5,661 nucleotides of DNA, taken from NCBI GenBank assembly GCA_021161165.1, contig JAGHBF010000042.1, positions 1 to 5,661 of the forward strand, given 5' to 3'. A model generated the notes under the pieces. It made no database searches and was not told the origin of the DNA. It saw only the letters and a list, made by a program, of their open reading frames with translations. This document shows positions 1-4,769 of the stretch, piece by piece (the stretch's first letter is position 1; each line of letters opens with the position of its first letter). Source of the stretch: Candidatus Aminicenantota bacterium. GTDB taxonomy: Bacteria; Acidobacteriota; Aminicenantia; S016-38. The position numbers and the translations under genes are program-made.

Positions 1-10
1 ATCCTTTATT

Positions 11-60
11 ACGCCAAGCCTCAAGGTCAGATAAAGATGCTGACCTTCGAGTTTTTGCGT
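11..60. repeat. Long imperfect palindrome, possibly a REP-like intergenic repeat
   Basis: The two halves of this 50-base stretch are near reverse complements. The core AAGGTCAG (23-30) pairs perfectly with CTGACCTT (40-47) around a 9-base loop. CTC (20-22) pairs with GAG (49-51) if C48 is bulged. A further partly paired segment (A16, A17 and G18 with T53-T55) leads to an outer ACGC (11-14) that pairs with GCGT (57-60). The symmetry reaches well beyond a minimal terminator stem, which is why a dispersed palindromic repeat is considered. Only one copy is visible here, so repeat status is inference. Confidence 0.5.
20..56 (+). terminator. Possible intrinsic terminator for a + strand gene left of the window
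   Basis: An 11-base-pair stem (20-30 with 40-51, one bulged C at 48) is followed at once by five Ts (52-56) on the + strand, the layout of a rho-independent terminator. It would serve a rightward gene ending near or before the left edge; one forward frame stops at 32-34, inside the loop. The T tract is short and is interrupted by GCG afterwards. On the opposite strand there is no T run after the stem, so it does not look like the terminator of nusB. Confidence 0.4.
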
Positions 61-139
61 ATAATTCAAATTTTCAAAATAAGGGACTGTAATTCTTGGA
101 AAAATCAGGCTTATTTTTATTATTGAGATAAGAAGAGGT

Positions 140-538
140 TTAAGAAGCATTTTCCTTATGAAGGCTATCCAGGATGCCATTTATGAGCCTGTAGGAATTC
201 GCCTCTCCGTACCTTTTTGCAAGCTCAACAGCTTCATCTATTGCTATGGCAGGTTTTATTCCGTTGAGAATCTCAAATGCTGCAATGCGAAGTATGGTTT
301 TTTCTATAGGGAGAAGGAGGGAAAAATTCTTCTTTGTGCTTTTTTTAATGGCATTGTCTATTTCATCAAGATTTTCGGAAACACCTTTTATAATATATTC
401 TGCGTATTCTCTTGTTTCTCTGATGGTTCTGTTTTCGGCAAGATATTCTCGTAAGGCTTCCATTGGATCAGAACCCATTTCCATTTGATAGAGGATTTTC
501 AGGGCTATTTCCCTGGCCGTTCTCCTTTCCTTTTTCAT
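140..538 (-). CDS. nusB: Transcription antitermination factor NusB
   Basis: A 132-residue protein, the normal length for NusB. NusB binds boxA RNA with NusE (ribosomal protein S10) and joins the NusA/NusG elongation complex that prevents early termination in rRNA operons; it is an all-helical cytosolic protein. Visible family signatures are the basic N-terminal RNA-contact segment RRTAREIALKILYQ (residues 5-18), the central RIAAFEILNGI (84-94), AIAIDEAVELAKRYG (97-111) and the C-terminal INGILD (119-124). The frame is open further upstream, but that part overlaps ribH out of frame and is not NusB-like. The ATG at 538 gives the canonical MKKERRTARE start. It lies one base after the ribH stop (TGAGATG on the coding strand), with no clear Shine-Dalgarno site, so translation probably depends on ribosomes finishing ribH. 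The ribH-nusB order is common in bacteria. Confidence 0.96.
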   Translation of the reverse strand: MKKERRTAREIALKILYQMEMGSDPMEALREYLAENRTIRETREYAEYIIKGVSENLDEIDNAIKKSTKKNFSLLLPIEKTILRIAAFEILNGIKPAIAIDEAVELAKRYGEANSYRLINGILDSLHKENAS

Positions 539-539
539 C

Positions 540-1007
540 TCATATTTCGGAGGAACCCATAAGATTTGCAAGCTCAACTGCAGAAAGTGCAGCGTCGAAC
601 CCACGATTTCCCATTTTTCCACCCGCTCTTTCCATTGCCTGCTCAAGTGTATCTGTAGTGACCACCCCAAAAATAACCGGCACTCCGCTCTGAAGTGAAG
701 CCTGTGCAATACCCTTGGCAACTTCAGAGGCCACAAAGTCAAAATGAGGCGTATCTCCTCTTATGACGGCACCAAGACATATAACAGCATTGTATTTTTT
801 TGTGCTTGCAAGCTTTGAAGCAACAAGGGGTAGTTCAAAGGAACCAGGAGTTTTCCATATCTCTATATTTCCTTCATCAACACCGGTCCTCCTCAGACCG
901 TCCAGAGCTCCGTCAAGGAGCCTCTCTGTAACCCTGCTGTTGAACCTGGAAACAACTATAGCAACAGCAAGGCCCTCTCCCTTTAATTTCCCTTCATGTA
1001 TTCTCAT
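540..1007 (-). CDS. ribH: 6,7-dimethyl-8-ribityllumazine synthase (riboflavin synthase beta subunit)
   Basis: A 155-residue protein, full length for the family. It condenses 5-amino-6-ribitylamino-uracil with 3,4-dihydroxy-2-butanone 4-phosphate to form lumazine, the substrate of riboflavin synthase; family members form pentamers or 60-mer capsids. Clear motifs are SRFN (20-23, substrate-stacking Phe22), PGSFELP (54-60), GAVIRGDTPHFDFVA (79-93) with the proton-transfer His88, F113, and TTDTLEQAMERAG (117-129) with Arg127 for the phosphate. These numbers coincide with those of the Bacillus enzyme. The ATG at 1007 has an AGGTGA Shine-Dalgarno site (1016-1011) and gives the usual MxIxEG start. 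No other rib genes are in view, so the rest of the pathway is elsewhere or beyond the window. It is the first gene of a leftward unit with nusB. No FMN riboswitch fits in the short leader. Confidence 0.97.
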   Translation of the reverse strand: MRIHEGKLKGEGLAVAIVVSRFNSRVTERLLDGALDGLRRTGVDEGNIEIWKTPGSFELPLVASKLASTKKYNAVICLGAVIRGDTPHFDFVASEVAKGIAQASLQSGVPVIFGVVTTDTLEQAMERAGGKMGNRGFDAALSAVELANLMGSSEI

Positions 1008-1030
1008 AGCTCACCTGCCTTTTTCTTTTA

Positions 1031-1039
1031 ATTATAACA
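1031..1039 (-). promoter_or_regulatory. Extended -10 promoter element for ribH-nusB
   Basis: On the minus strand this reads TGTTATAAT, a perfect TATAAT hexamer preceded by the TGn extension. The segment 16-18 bases further upstream is A/T-rich and is not a recognisable TTGACA, which fits an extended -10 promoter needing little -35 contact. The predicted transcription start is near 1024, leaving a leader of about 17 bases that includes the ribH ribosome binding site. The same nonamer occurs upstream of the tRNA gene at 3866-3874. Predicted from sequence only. Confidence 0.6.
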
Positions 1040-1050
1040 GGGAAGTGTGG

Positions 1051-1067
1051 CAAAAAATTATTTTTTG
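1051..1067. repeat. Perfect A/T palindrome between the divergent promoters
   Basis: CAAAAAATTATTTTTTG is an exact inverted repeat of 8 bases around one central T. It sits just upstream of the ribH -10 element, where the -35 region or an UP element would lie, and about 34 bases before the rightward -35 hexamer. It could be an A-tract UP element, a protein binding site, or simply low-complexity sequence. Confidence 0.35.
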
Positions 1068-1100
1068 TGATAGAGAATCAATGCAGCATAAGAAACTCAT

Positions 1101-1129
1101 TTGAACCACTCCGCTTTTTGTTCTAAAAT
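1101..1129 (+). promoter_or_regulatory. Sigma-70-type promoter for the bactofilin-ALDH-lipM set
   Basis: TTGAAC (1101-1106) and TAAAAT (1124-1129) are separated by exactly 17 bases. Each hexamer is close to consensus (TTGACA, TATAAT). The predicted start near 1136 would leave a leader of about 26 bases containing the GGAGG site at 1152-1156. It faces away from the ribH promoter, so the two units are divergently transcribed from a region of about 150 bases. Confidence 0.65.
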
Positions 1130-1161
1130 TACCTCGTAAAAATAATTAAATGGAGGAAGCC

Positions 1162-1584
1162 ATGGCTGTAATAGGACAAAAAAAAGAAGAGGGAACTCCT
1201 TACACCCCCACAACTTTTTCCCATACCACAAAAACTATTATTGGGAAAACGGTGGTAATTAAAGGAAATCTTTCCTCAAAGGAAGAAATGGAAATTCACG
1301 GAAAAATTGAGGGAAACATCGATTCGGAAAAGAAGGTAGATATTAAAACAGGAGGAGAAGTTAAGGGCAATATTAGTGGAGATGAGGTAAGAATTGAGGG
1401 GAAGGTGACAGGGGATATAACAGCAAAATCAAGAACCGTTATAACACCTCAGGGAAATGTGACCGGAAAAATAGTTACAGAAAAACTCGTTATAGAAGAG
1501 GGAGCGGTATTTAAAGGAACTGTGGAAATGGGGGGAGGAGTAACAAAAACTGAAACAAAAACCCGGGAGGTGAAAAATGGCTGA
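1162..1584 (+). CDS. Bactofilin (polymer-forming cytoskeletal protein)
   Basis: A 140-residue bactofilin. These proteins polymerise without nucleotide into filaments or patches on the inner face of the membrane and help place cell-wall enzymes, polar structures or stalks. The core (about residues 25-125) shows the regular short beta-strand turns of the bactofilin right-handed beta-helix: TIIGKTVVIKGNL (25-37), EIHGKIEGNI (44-53), GEVKGNISGDEVRIEGKVTGDI (split across 65-86), GNVTGKI (98-104) and EEGAVFKGTV (112-121). The polar N-terminal tail (1-22) and the Lys/Thr-rich C-terminal tail are typical and look disordered; there is no transmembrane segment. An ATG at 1150 is in frame, but GGAGG at 1152-1156 lies inside it and is correctly spaced for the ATG at 1162, which is chosen. 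The last 8 bases overlap the next gene, suggesting an operon. The cellular process it serves is not evident. Confidence 0.93.
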   Translation: MAVIGQKKEEGTPYTPTTFSHTTKTIIGKTVVIKGNLSSKEEMEIHGKIEGNIDSEKKVDIKTGGEVKGNISGDEVRIEGKVTGDITAKSRTVITPQGNVTGKIVTEKLVIEEGAVFKGTVEMGGGVTKTETKTREVKNG

Positions 1585-3085
1585 GGTTTACAAGAATTTT
1601 ATTGACGGAGAATGGGTTGAATCATCTTCTGGAGAAACCTATGAAAACAGAAATCCCGCGAACTGGGATGAGGTGATTGGAATATTCCAGAGGTCCACAA
1701 AGGAAGATGTAAATGCAGCTATAGAGGCAGCTCAGAGGGCTTACAAAAAATGGCGTCTGGTTCCTGCTCCGAAGAGAGCTGAGATTATTTTCAAAGCAGC
1801 CCAGATGATTGTAGAGAGAAAGGAAGAGCTGGCAAAGGATATGACAAGGGAAATGGGAAAAATCCTTCCCGAAACCAGAGGAGATGTTCAGGAAGCAATT
1901 GACATGAGTTTCTTCATCGCTGGAGAAGGTAGAAGGCTTTATGGGTTTACAACGCCTTCAGAGCTACCGCTTAAATTTCAGATGTCAATCAGAATCCCGA
2001 TGGGAGTTGCAGCAATAATCACCCCTTGGAACTTCCCTATGGCAATCCCTTCCTGGAAGATAATCCCTGCTCTTGTTGCTGGAAATACTGTGGTTTTCAA
2101 ACCAGCAACAGATACACCTCTCTCTGCATACAATTTTGTCAAGATCCTGGAGGAAGCTGGTGTGCCAAAGGGTGTTATAAACTTCGTAACTGGCTCAGGA
2201 GGAGTAGTGGGAGAGGCACTTATTTCTCATCCCTATGTAAAAATAATTTCCTTCACCGGCTCCTCTGAGGTCGGAAAACACATAGGGTCAAAGGGAGCAA
2301 GCCTGTTCAAAAAAGTCTCCCTTGAAATGGGGGGCAAAAATGCTCAGATAGTAATGGATGATGCAAATCTGGAGCTGGCAGTGGATGGAGCCACCTGGGG
2401 AGGTTTCGGAACAACAGGTCAGCGTTGTACTGCAACTTCGAGGGTTATAGTTCATAAGAAAGTCTACAAACAATTCCTGGATATGTTTGTGGAAAGAGCA
2501 AAAGCCCTGAAGGTAGGAAATGGTCTTGACCCATCCACAGACGTCGGTCCACTAATTAATGAAGCACAAATGAACAAGGTTCTTTCCTATATCGAAATAG
2601 GAAAACAGGAAGGAGCAAAGCTTCTTCTTGGAGGCTTCAGGCTGACAGGTGGTGATTATGACAAGGGTTGGTTCGTAGCCCCAACAATCTTTGCTGATGT
2701 TGACCCTGATATGAGAATAGCTCAGGAGGAAATCTTTGGACCGGTGGTTTCTGTAATTCCTGCAGACTCACTGGAACATGCTATAGAAATCGCCAATAAT
2801 TCAAAATACGGACTTTCTTCCTCCATATATACAAATGACGTAAAGAACGCATTTATCGCCATAAGAGATATTTATACAGGAATCACATATGTTAACGCAC
2901 CTACAATTGGAGCAGAGGTTCATCTGCCCTTCGGAGGAGTTAATCAGACAGGTAACGGTCACAGAGAGGGAGGTCATACAGTTATTGATATCTTCACCGA
3001 GTGGAAATCCGTTTACATTGATTTCAGCAGCAGGCTCCAGAGGGCACAGATAGATACCGACAAGATAGTTAAAGTAGAAGAGTAA
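1577..3085 (+). CDS. NAD(P)-dependent aldehyde dehydrogenase, substrate unassigned
   Basis: A complete 502-residue member of the ALDH superfamily, a soluble enzyme that oxidises an aldehyde to a carboxylate using NAD(P)+. Key parts are all present: PWNFP (150-154) with oxyanion Asn152, FKPA (174-177) with cofactor Lys175, the Rossmann motif FTGSSEVG (226-233), general base Glu250 in LEMGGKN (249-255), catalytic Cys284 in GQRCTAT (281-287), and EEIFGPV (384-390) with Glu385 and Phe387 contacting the cofactor. The 34-residue Glu-to-Cys spacing is canonical. The C-terminal EVHLPFGG (447-454), GNGHREGG (459-466) and FTEWKSVYIDFS (473-484) resemble semialdehyde dehydrogenases such as the alpha-ketoglutarate and aminoadipate semialdehyde types, but specificity cannot be read from this. 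The start follows GGGAGGTGA (1565-1573) and overlaps the bactofilin end by 8 bases (ATGGCTGA). The neighbours give no pathway clue. Confidence 0.95.
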   Translation: MAEVYKNFIDGEWVESSSGETYENRNPANWDEVIGIFQRSTKEDVNAAIEAAQRAYKKWRLVPAPKRAEIIFKAAQMIVERKEELAKDMTREMGKILPETRGDVQEAIDMSFFIAGEGRRLYGFTTPSELPLKFQMSIRIPMGVAAIITPWNFPMAIPSWKIIPALVAGNTVVFKPATDTPLSAYNFVKILEEAGVPKGVINFVTGSGGVVGEALISHPYVKIISFTGSSEVGKHIGSKGASLFKKVSLEMGGKNAQIVMDDANLELAVDGATWGGFGTTGQRCTATSRVIVHKKVYKQFLDMFVERAKALKVGNGLDPSTDVGPLINEAQMNKVLSYIEIGKQEGAKLLLGGFRLTGGDYDKGWFVAPTIFADVDPDMRIAQEEIFGPVVSVIPADSLEHAIEIANNSKYGLSSSIYTNDVKNAFIAIRDIYTGITYVNAPTIGAEVHLPFGGVNQTGNGHREGGHTVIDIFTEWKSVYIDFSSRLQRAQIDTDKIVKVEE

Positions 3086-3859
3086 TTGGAAATCCACATT
3101 TATAGAGAGGGGGCGCTTCCTGGCCCCCTCAATATGGCTGCAGATGAATATCTTATGGAAAAAAGCAAGGAGGGGGGTATTCATCTGCGTTTGTATAACT
3201 GGTGCTGTCCTACCGTAACAATAGGATATTCTCAGTCAGTGAAAAATGCACTTGACCTGAATTACCTTAAAAAAGAAAATATTCCCTTTGTAAGAAGAAT
3301 CACAGGGGGAAAAGCTGTTTTACACCATAATGAGATAACTTACGCTGTTGCAAGCAGAGAGAAGCTTTTCTTTTCAAATCCCTCTCCTTATCATCCTTAC
3401 CTTCTCGTTTCAGAGGCTCTTGCCATCTTTCTTGAGAATCTGAGACTTGATGTCAAGCTCGCCAGCAACAAATACGGAGAGCTCTCAAGGATGGATATTG
3501 CATGCTTCTCCTTTCCAGGGAAATGGGAAATTAAGGTTAATGGACGGAAACTTGTCTCAGGAGCAATGAAAAAGAAAATGGACGTTTTCATGATTCATGG
3601 GACAATACCTATTAATTATATAAGGGAGAAAATCGCAAGAGCCACAAAAACACCTCTGGAAATGCTTCAGAAAAGTTTTTACTCCTTAAAGGAAGTTCTT
3701 AACCCTGTTCCTTCAAGAGAAGAACTGGAAAATGGGATAATAGAAGCCTTCAGGGAAAAATTTAGAGGAAAGGTCATAGAGGGAAAACTTGAACAGAACG
3801 AATTTCAGCAACTTATTGAGAAATATTCGTCCAGGGAATGGAACTTCAGGAAACCATAA
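3086..3859 (+). CDS. lipM: LipM-like octanoyltransferase (lipoate/biotin ligase fold family)
   Basis: A 257-residue member of the lipoyl/biotinyl protein ligase fold. LipM-type enzymes move octanoate from octanoyl-ACP to a lipoyl domain (GcvH in Bacillus), after which LipA inserts sulfur. Supporting features are NMAADE (16-21), VRRITGGKAVLHHNEITYAV (69-88) matching the family VRRPTGG..VLH..E.TY core, ACFSFP (139-144) with Cys140 where LipM has its acyl-carrying cysteine, GRKLVSGA (153-160) with the conserved Lys155, HGTIPIN (171-177), and the terminal EWNF (251-254) also found at the end of Bacillus LipM. Cys140 favours octanoyltransferase over an ATP-dependent lipoate ligase (LplA), which lacks it. 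TTG at 3086 is chosen as start: it directly follows the ALDH stop, and the next ATG (3134) would cut into the conserved N-terminus. The Shine-Dalgarno site is weak (AGAAGAG), so translation is probably coupled to the ALDH gene. No lipA or lipoylated protein gene is nearby. Confidence 0.85.
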   Translation: MEIHIYREGALPGPLNMAADEYLMEKSKEGGIHLRLYNWCCPTVTIGYSQSVKNALDLNYLKKENIPFVRRITGGKAVLHHNEITYAVASREKLFFSNPSPYHPYLLVSEALAIFLENLRLDVKLASNKYGELSRMDIACFSFPGKWEIKVNGRKLVSGAMKKKMDVFMIHGTIPINYIREKIARATKTPLEMLQKSFYSLKEVLNPVPSREELENGIIEAFREKFRGKVIEGKLEQNEFQQLIEKYSSREWNFRKP

Positions 3860-3865
3860 ATCAAA

Positions 3866-3874
3866 TGTTATAAT
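3866..3874 (+). promoter_or_regulatory. Extended -10 promoter element for tRNA-Arg (and perhaps folE2-folP)
   Basis: TGTTATAAT: a perfect -10 hexamer (3869-3874) with the TGn extension, identical to the element upstream of ribH. No good -35 hexamer is present (TTCAGG lies at 3845-3850 with an 18-base gap, inside the end of lipM). The predicted start near 3881 is only about 3 bases before the mature tRNA 5' end, giving a very short precursor leader. No convincing terminator lies between lipM and this site, so read-through from the upstream operon is also possible. Confidence 0.6.
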
Positions 3875-3883
3875 AAAACATAG

Positions 3884-3957
3884 GCGCCCGTAGCTCAATC
3901 GGATAGAGCGGCTGACTACGAATCAGTTGGTTGGGGGTTCGAGTCCCTCCGGGCGTG
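3884..3957 (+). tRNA. tRNA-Arg with anticodon ACG
   Basis: A complete cloverleaf of 74 bases. The acceptor GCGCCCG (3884-3890) pairs with CGGGCGT (3950-3956), with a G-U pair at 1-72 and discriminator G3957. The D stem is GCTC/GAGC (3893-3896 with 3906-3909). The anticodon stem GCTGA/TCAGT (3911-3915 with 3923-3927) encloses the loop CTACGAA, with anticodon ACG at 3918-3920. A 5-base variable region follows, then the T stem GGGGG/CCCTC with loop TTCGAGT. ACG reads CGU and, after A34-to-inosine editing by TadA, CGC and CGA as well. The CCA tail is not encoded: the gene is followed by C and seven Ts. The 3' end lies 15 bases from the folE2 start. Confidence 0.97.
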
Positions 3958-3972
3958 CTTTTTTTATATTTA

Positions 3973-4749
3973 ATGAGGGATGTTCAATCTGAAAAAGATT
4001 TCCGAGAGATTCCCCTTCAGAAGGTAGGGATAAAGGACCTTTTATATCCCATAAAGGTTCTGGATAGAGAAAACAAATACCAAAGTACAATTGCAAAAAT
4101 TAATATGTATGTTGACCTTCCCAAGGAATTTAGAGGCACCCACATGTCAAGATTCATAGAGGTGCTTGAAAGACATAAAAATACCATGGCTATACACAAT
4201 ATTGAAAAAATACTTGAGGAGATTCGAGAAACCTTCAATGCATCTACCTCTCATATAGAGATATCATTTCCATATTTTATTAAAAAGCCAGCTCCAGTAA
4301 CTGGAATAAAAAGTTACATGAACTATAACTGCTCTCTTGTAGGGAAAAAATCTGATGCTGGGTTTGACCTTGTTGTTATTGTGGAGGTTCCAATCCATAA
4401 TCTTTGTCCCTGTTCAAAGGAAATTTCAGAAAAGGGAGCACATAATCAAAGAGGCGTTGCAAGAATTTCTGTAAGAATGAAAAAACTGGTATGGTTTGAG
4501 GAGCTTATAGAAATTGCAGAGAAAAGCGCAAGCGCTCCTCTTTTTGCTCTGCTAAAGAGGGAAGACGAAAAATACATAACAGAAAGGGCATTTGACAACC
4601 CGAAATTTGTGGAGGATGCTGCAAGGGATATATCACTTCTTCTCAAAAAAGACAAAAGGATAAACTGGTACAAGGTAGAAGTGGAAAACTTCGAATCTAT
4701 CCATAACCACAATGCTTTCGCCTGCGTTGAAGCAAAAAACGGTGTATAA
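3973..4749 (+). CDS. folE2: GTP cyclohydrolase IB (FolE2 type)
   Basis: A 258-residue FolE2 protein, full length. It converts GTP to 7,8-dihydroneopterin triphosphate and formate, the first step of folate synthesis, and belongs to the type IB family (tunnel fold), unrelated in close sequence to FolE. Signatures are the N-terminal DVQSEKD (3-9) and IPLQKVGI (13-20), FRGTHMSRF (53-61), LCPCSKEIS (144-152) with the metal-binding Cys147, GAHNQRG (155-161) with His157, ERAFDNPKFVEDAARD (204-219) and the C-terminal ESIHNHNAFA (241-250). The frame extends upstream into the tRNA, where it gives a meaningless GVRVPPG peptide from the T arm. The ATG at 3973 matches the family N-terminus and is chosen. 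No Shine-Dalgarno site precedes it; the leader is C, seven Ts and ATATTTA. folP follows after 20 bases, making a folate operon. Type IB enzymes are known to work with metals other than zinc. Confidence 0.96.
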   Translation: MRDVQSEKDFREIPLQKVGIKDLLYPIKVLDRENKYQSTIAKINMYVDLPKEFRGTHMSRFIEVLERHKNTMAIHNIEKILEEIRETFNASTSHIEISFPYFIKKPAPVTGIKSYMNYNCSLVGKKSDAGFDLVVIVEVPIHNLCPCSKEISEKGAHNQRGVARISVRMKKLVWFEELIEIAEKSASAPLFALLKREDEKYITERAFDNPKFVEDAARDISLLLKKDKRINWYKVEVENFESIHNHNAFACVEAKNGV

Positions 4750-4756
4750 AAACCTC

Positions 4757-4767
4757 AAAGGAGGGTG
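4757..4767 (+). promoter_or_regulatory. Strong ribosome binding site that fixes the GTG start of folP
   Basis: AAAGGAGGGTG contains a full GGAGG (4760-4764), followed 5 bases later by GTG at 4770. The other nearby GTG (4765) runs into a TGA after one codon. The site therefore supports GTG 4770 and inclusion of the long N-terminal extension of FolP in the protein. Confidence 0.8.
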
Positions 4768-4769
4768 AA

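Noticed and set aside
100..118. AAAAAT...ATTTTT hairpin as a nusB terminator
   Set aside because: The stem is all A/T with a 7-base loop and would be too weak; no convincing nusB terminator is visible before the left edge.
158..488. Plus-strand open frames opposite nusB
   Set aside because: They are antisense to a clear NusB gene and rich in Phe/Cys/Ser, as expected of shadow frames.
539..742. Extended nusB frame starting at 742
   Set aside because: The extra 68 residues lie inside ribH in another frame and have no NusB similarity; the RR..ARE start at 538 is canonical.
763..1104. Plus-strand open frame opposite ribH running into the intergenic region
   Set aside because: It is antisense to RibH, has no ribosome site and shows no domain.
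1008..1149. FMN riboswitch upstream of ribH
   Set aside because: The predicted leader is about 17 bases and none of the conserved RFN-element segments is present.
3865..3881. ATGTT...AACAT inverted repeat as a lipM terminator
   Set aside because: The 5-base A/T-rich stem has no T run after it and overlaps a better explanation, the extended -10 element.
3931..3972. Upstream extension of the folE2 frame from TTG 3931 (or GTG 3955)
   Set aside because: It lies in the tRNA T arm and acceptor and encodes the GVRVPPG peptide typical of mistranslated tRNA genes; the family N-terminus begins at ATG 3973.
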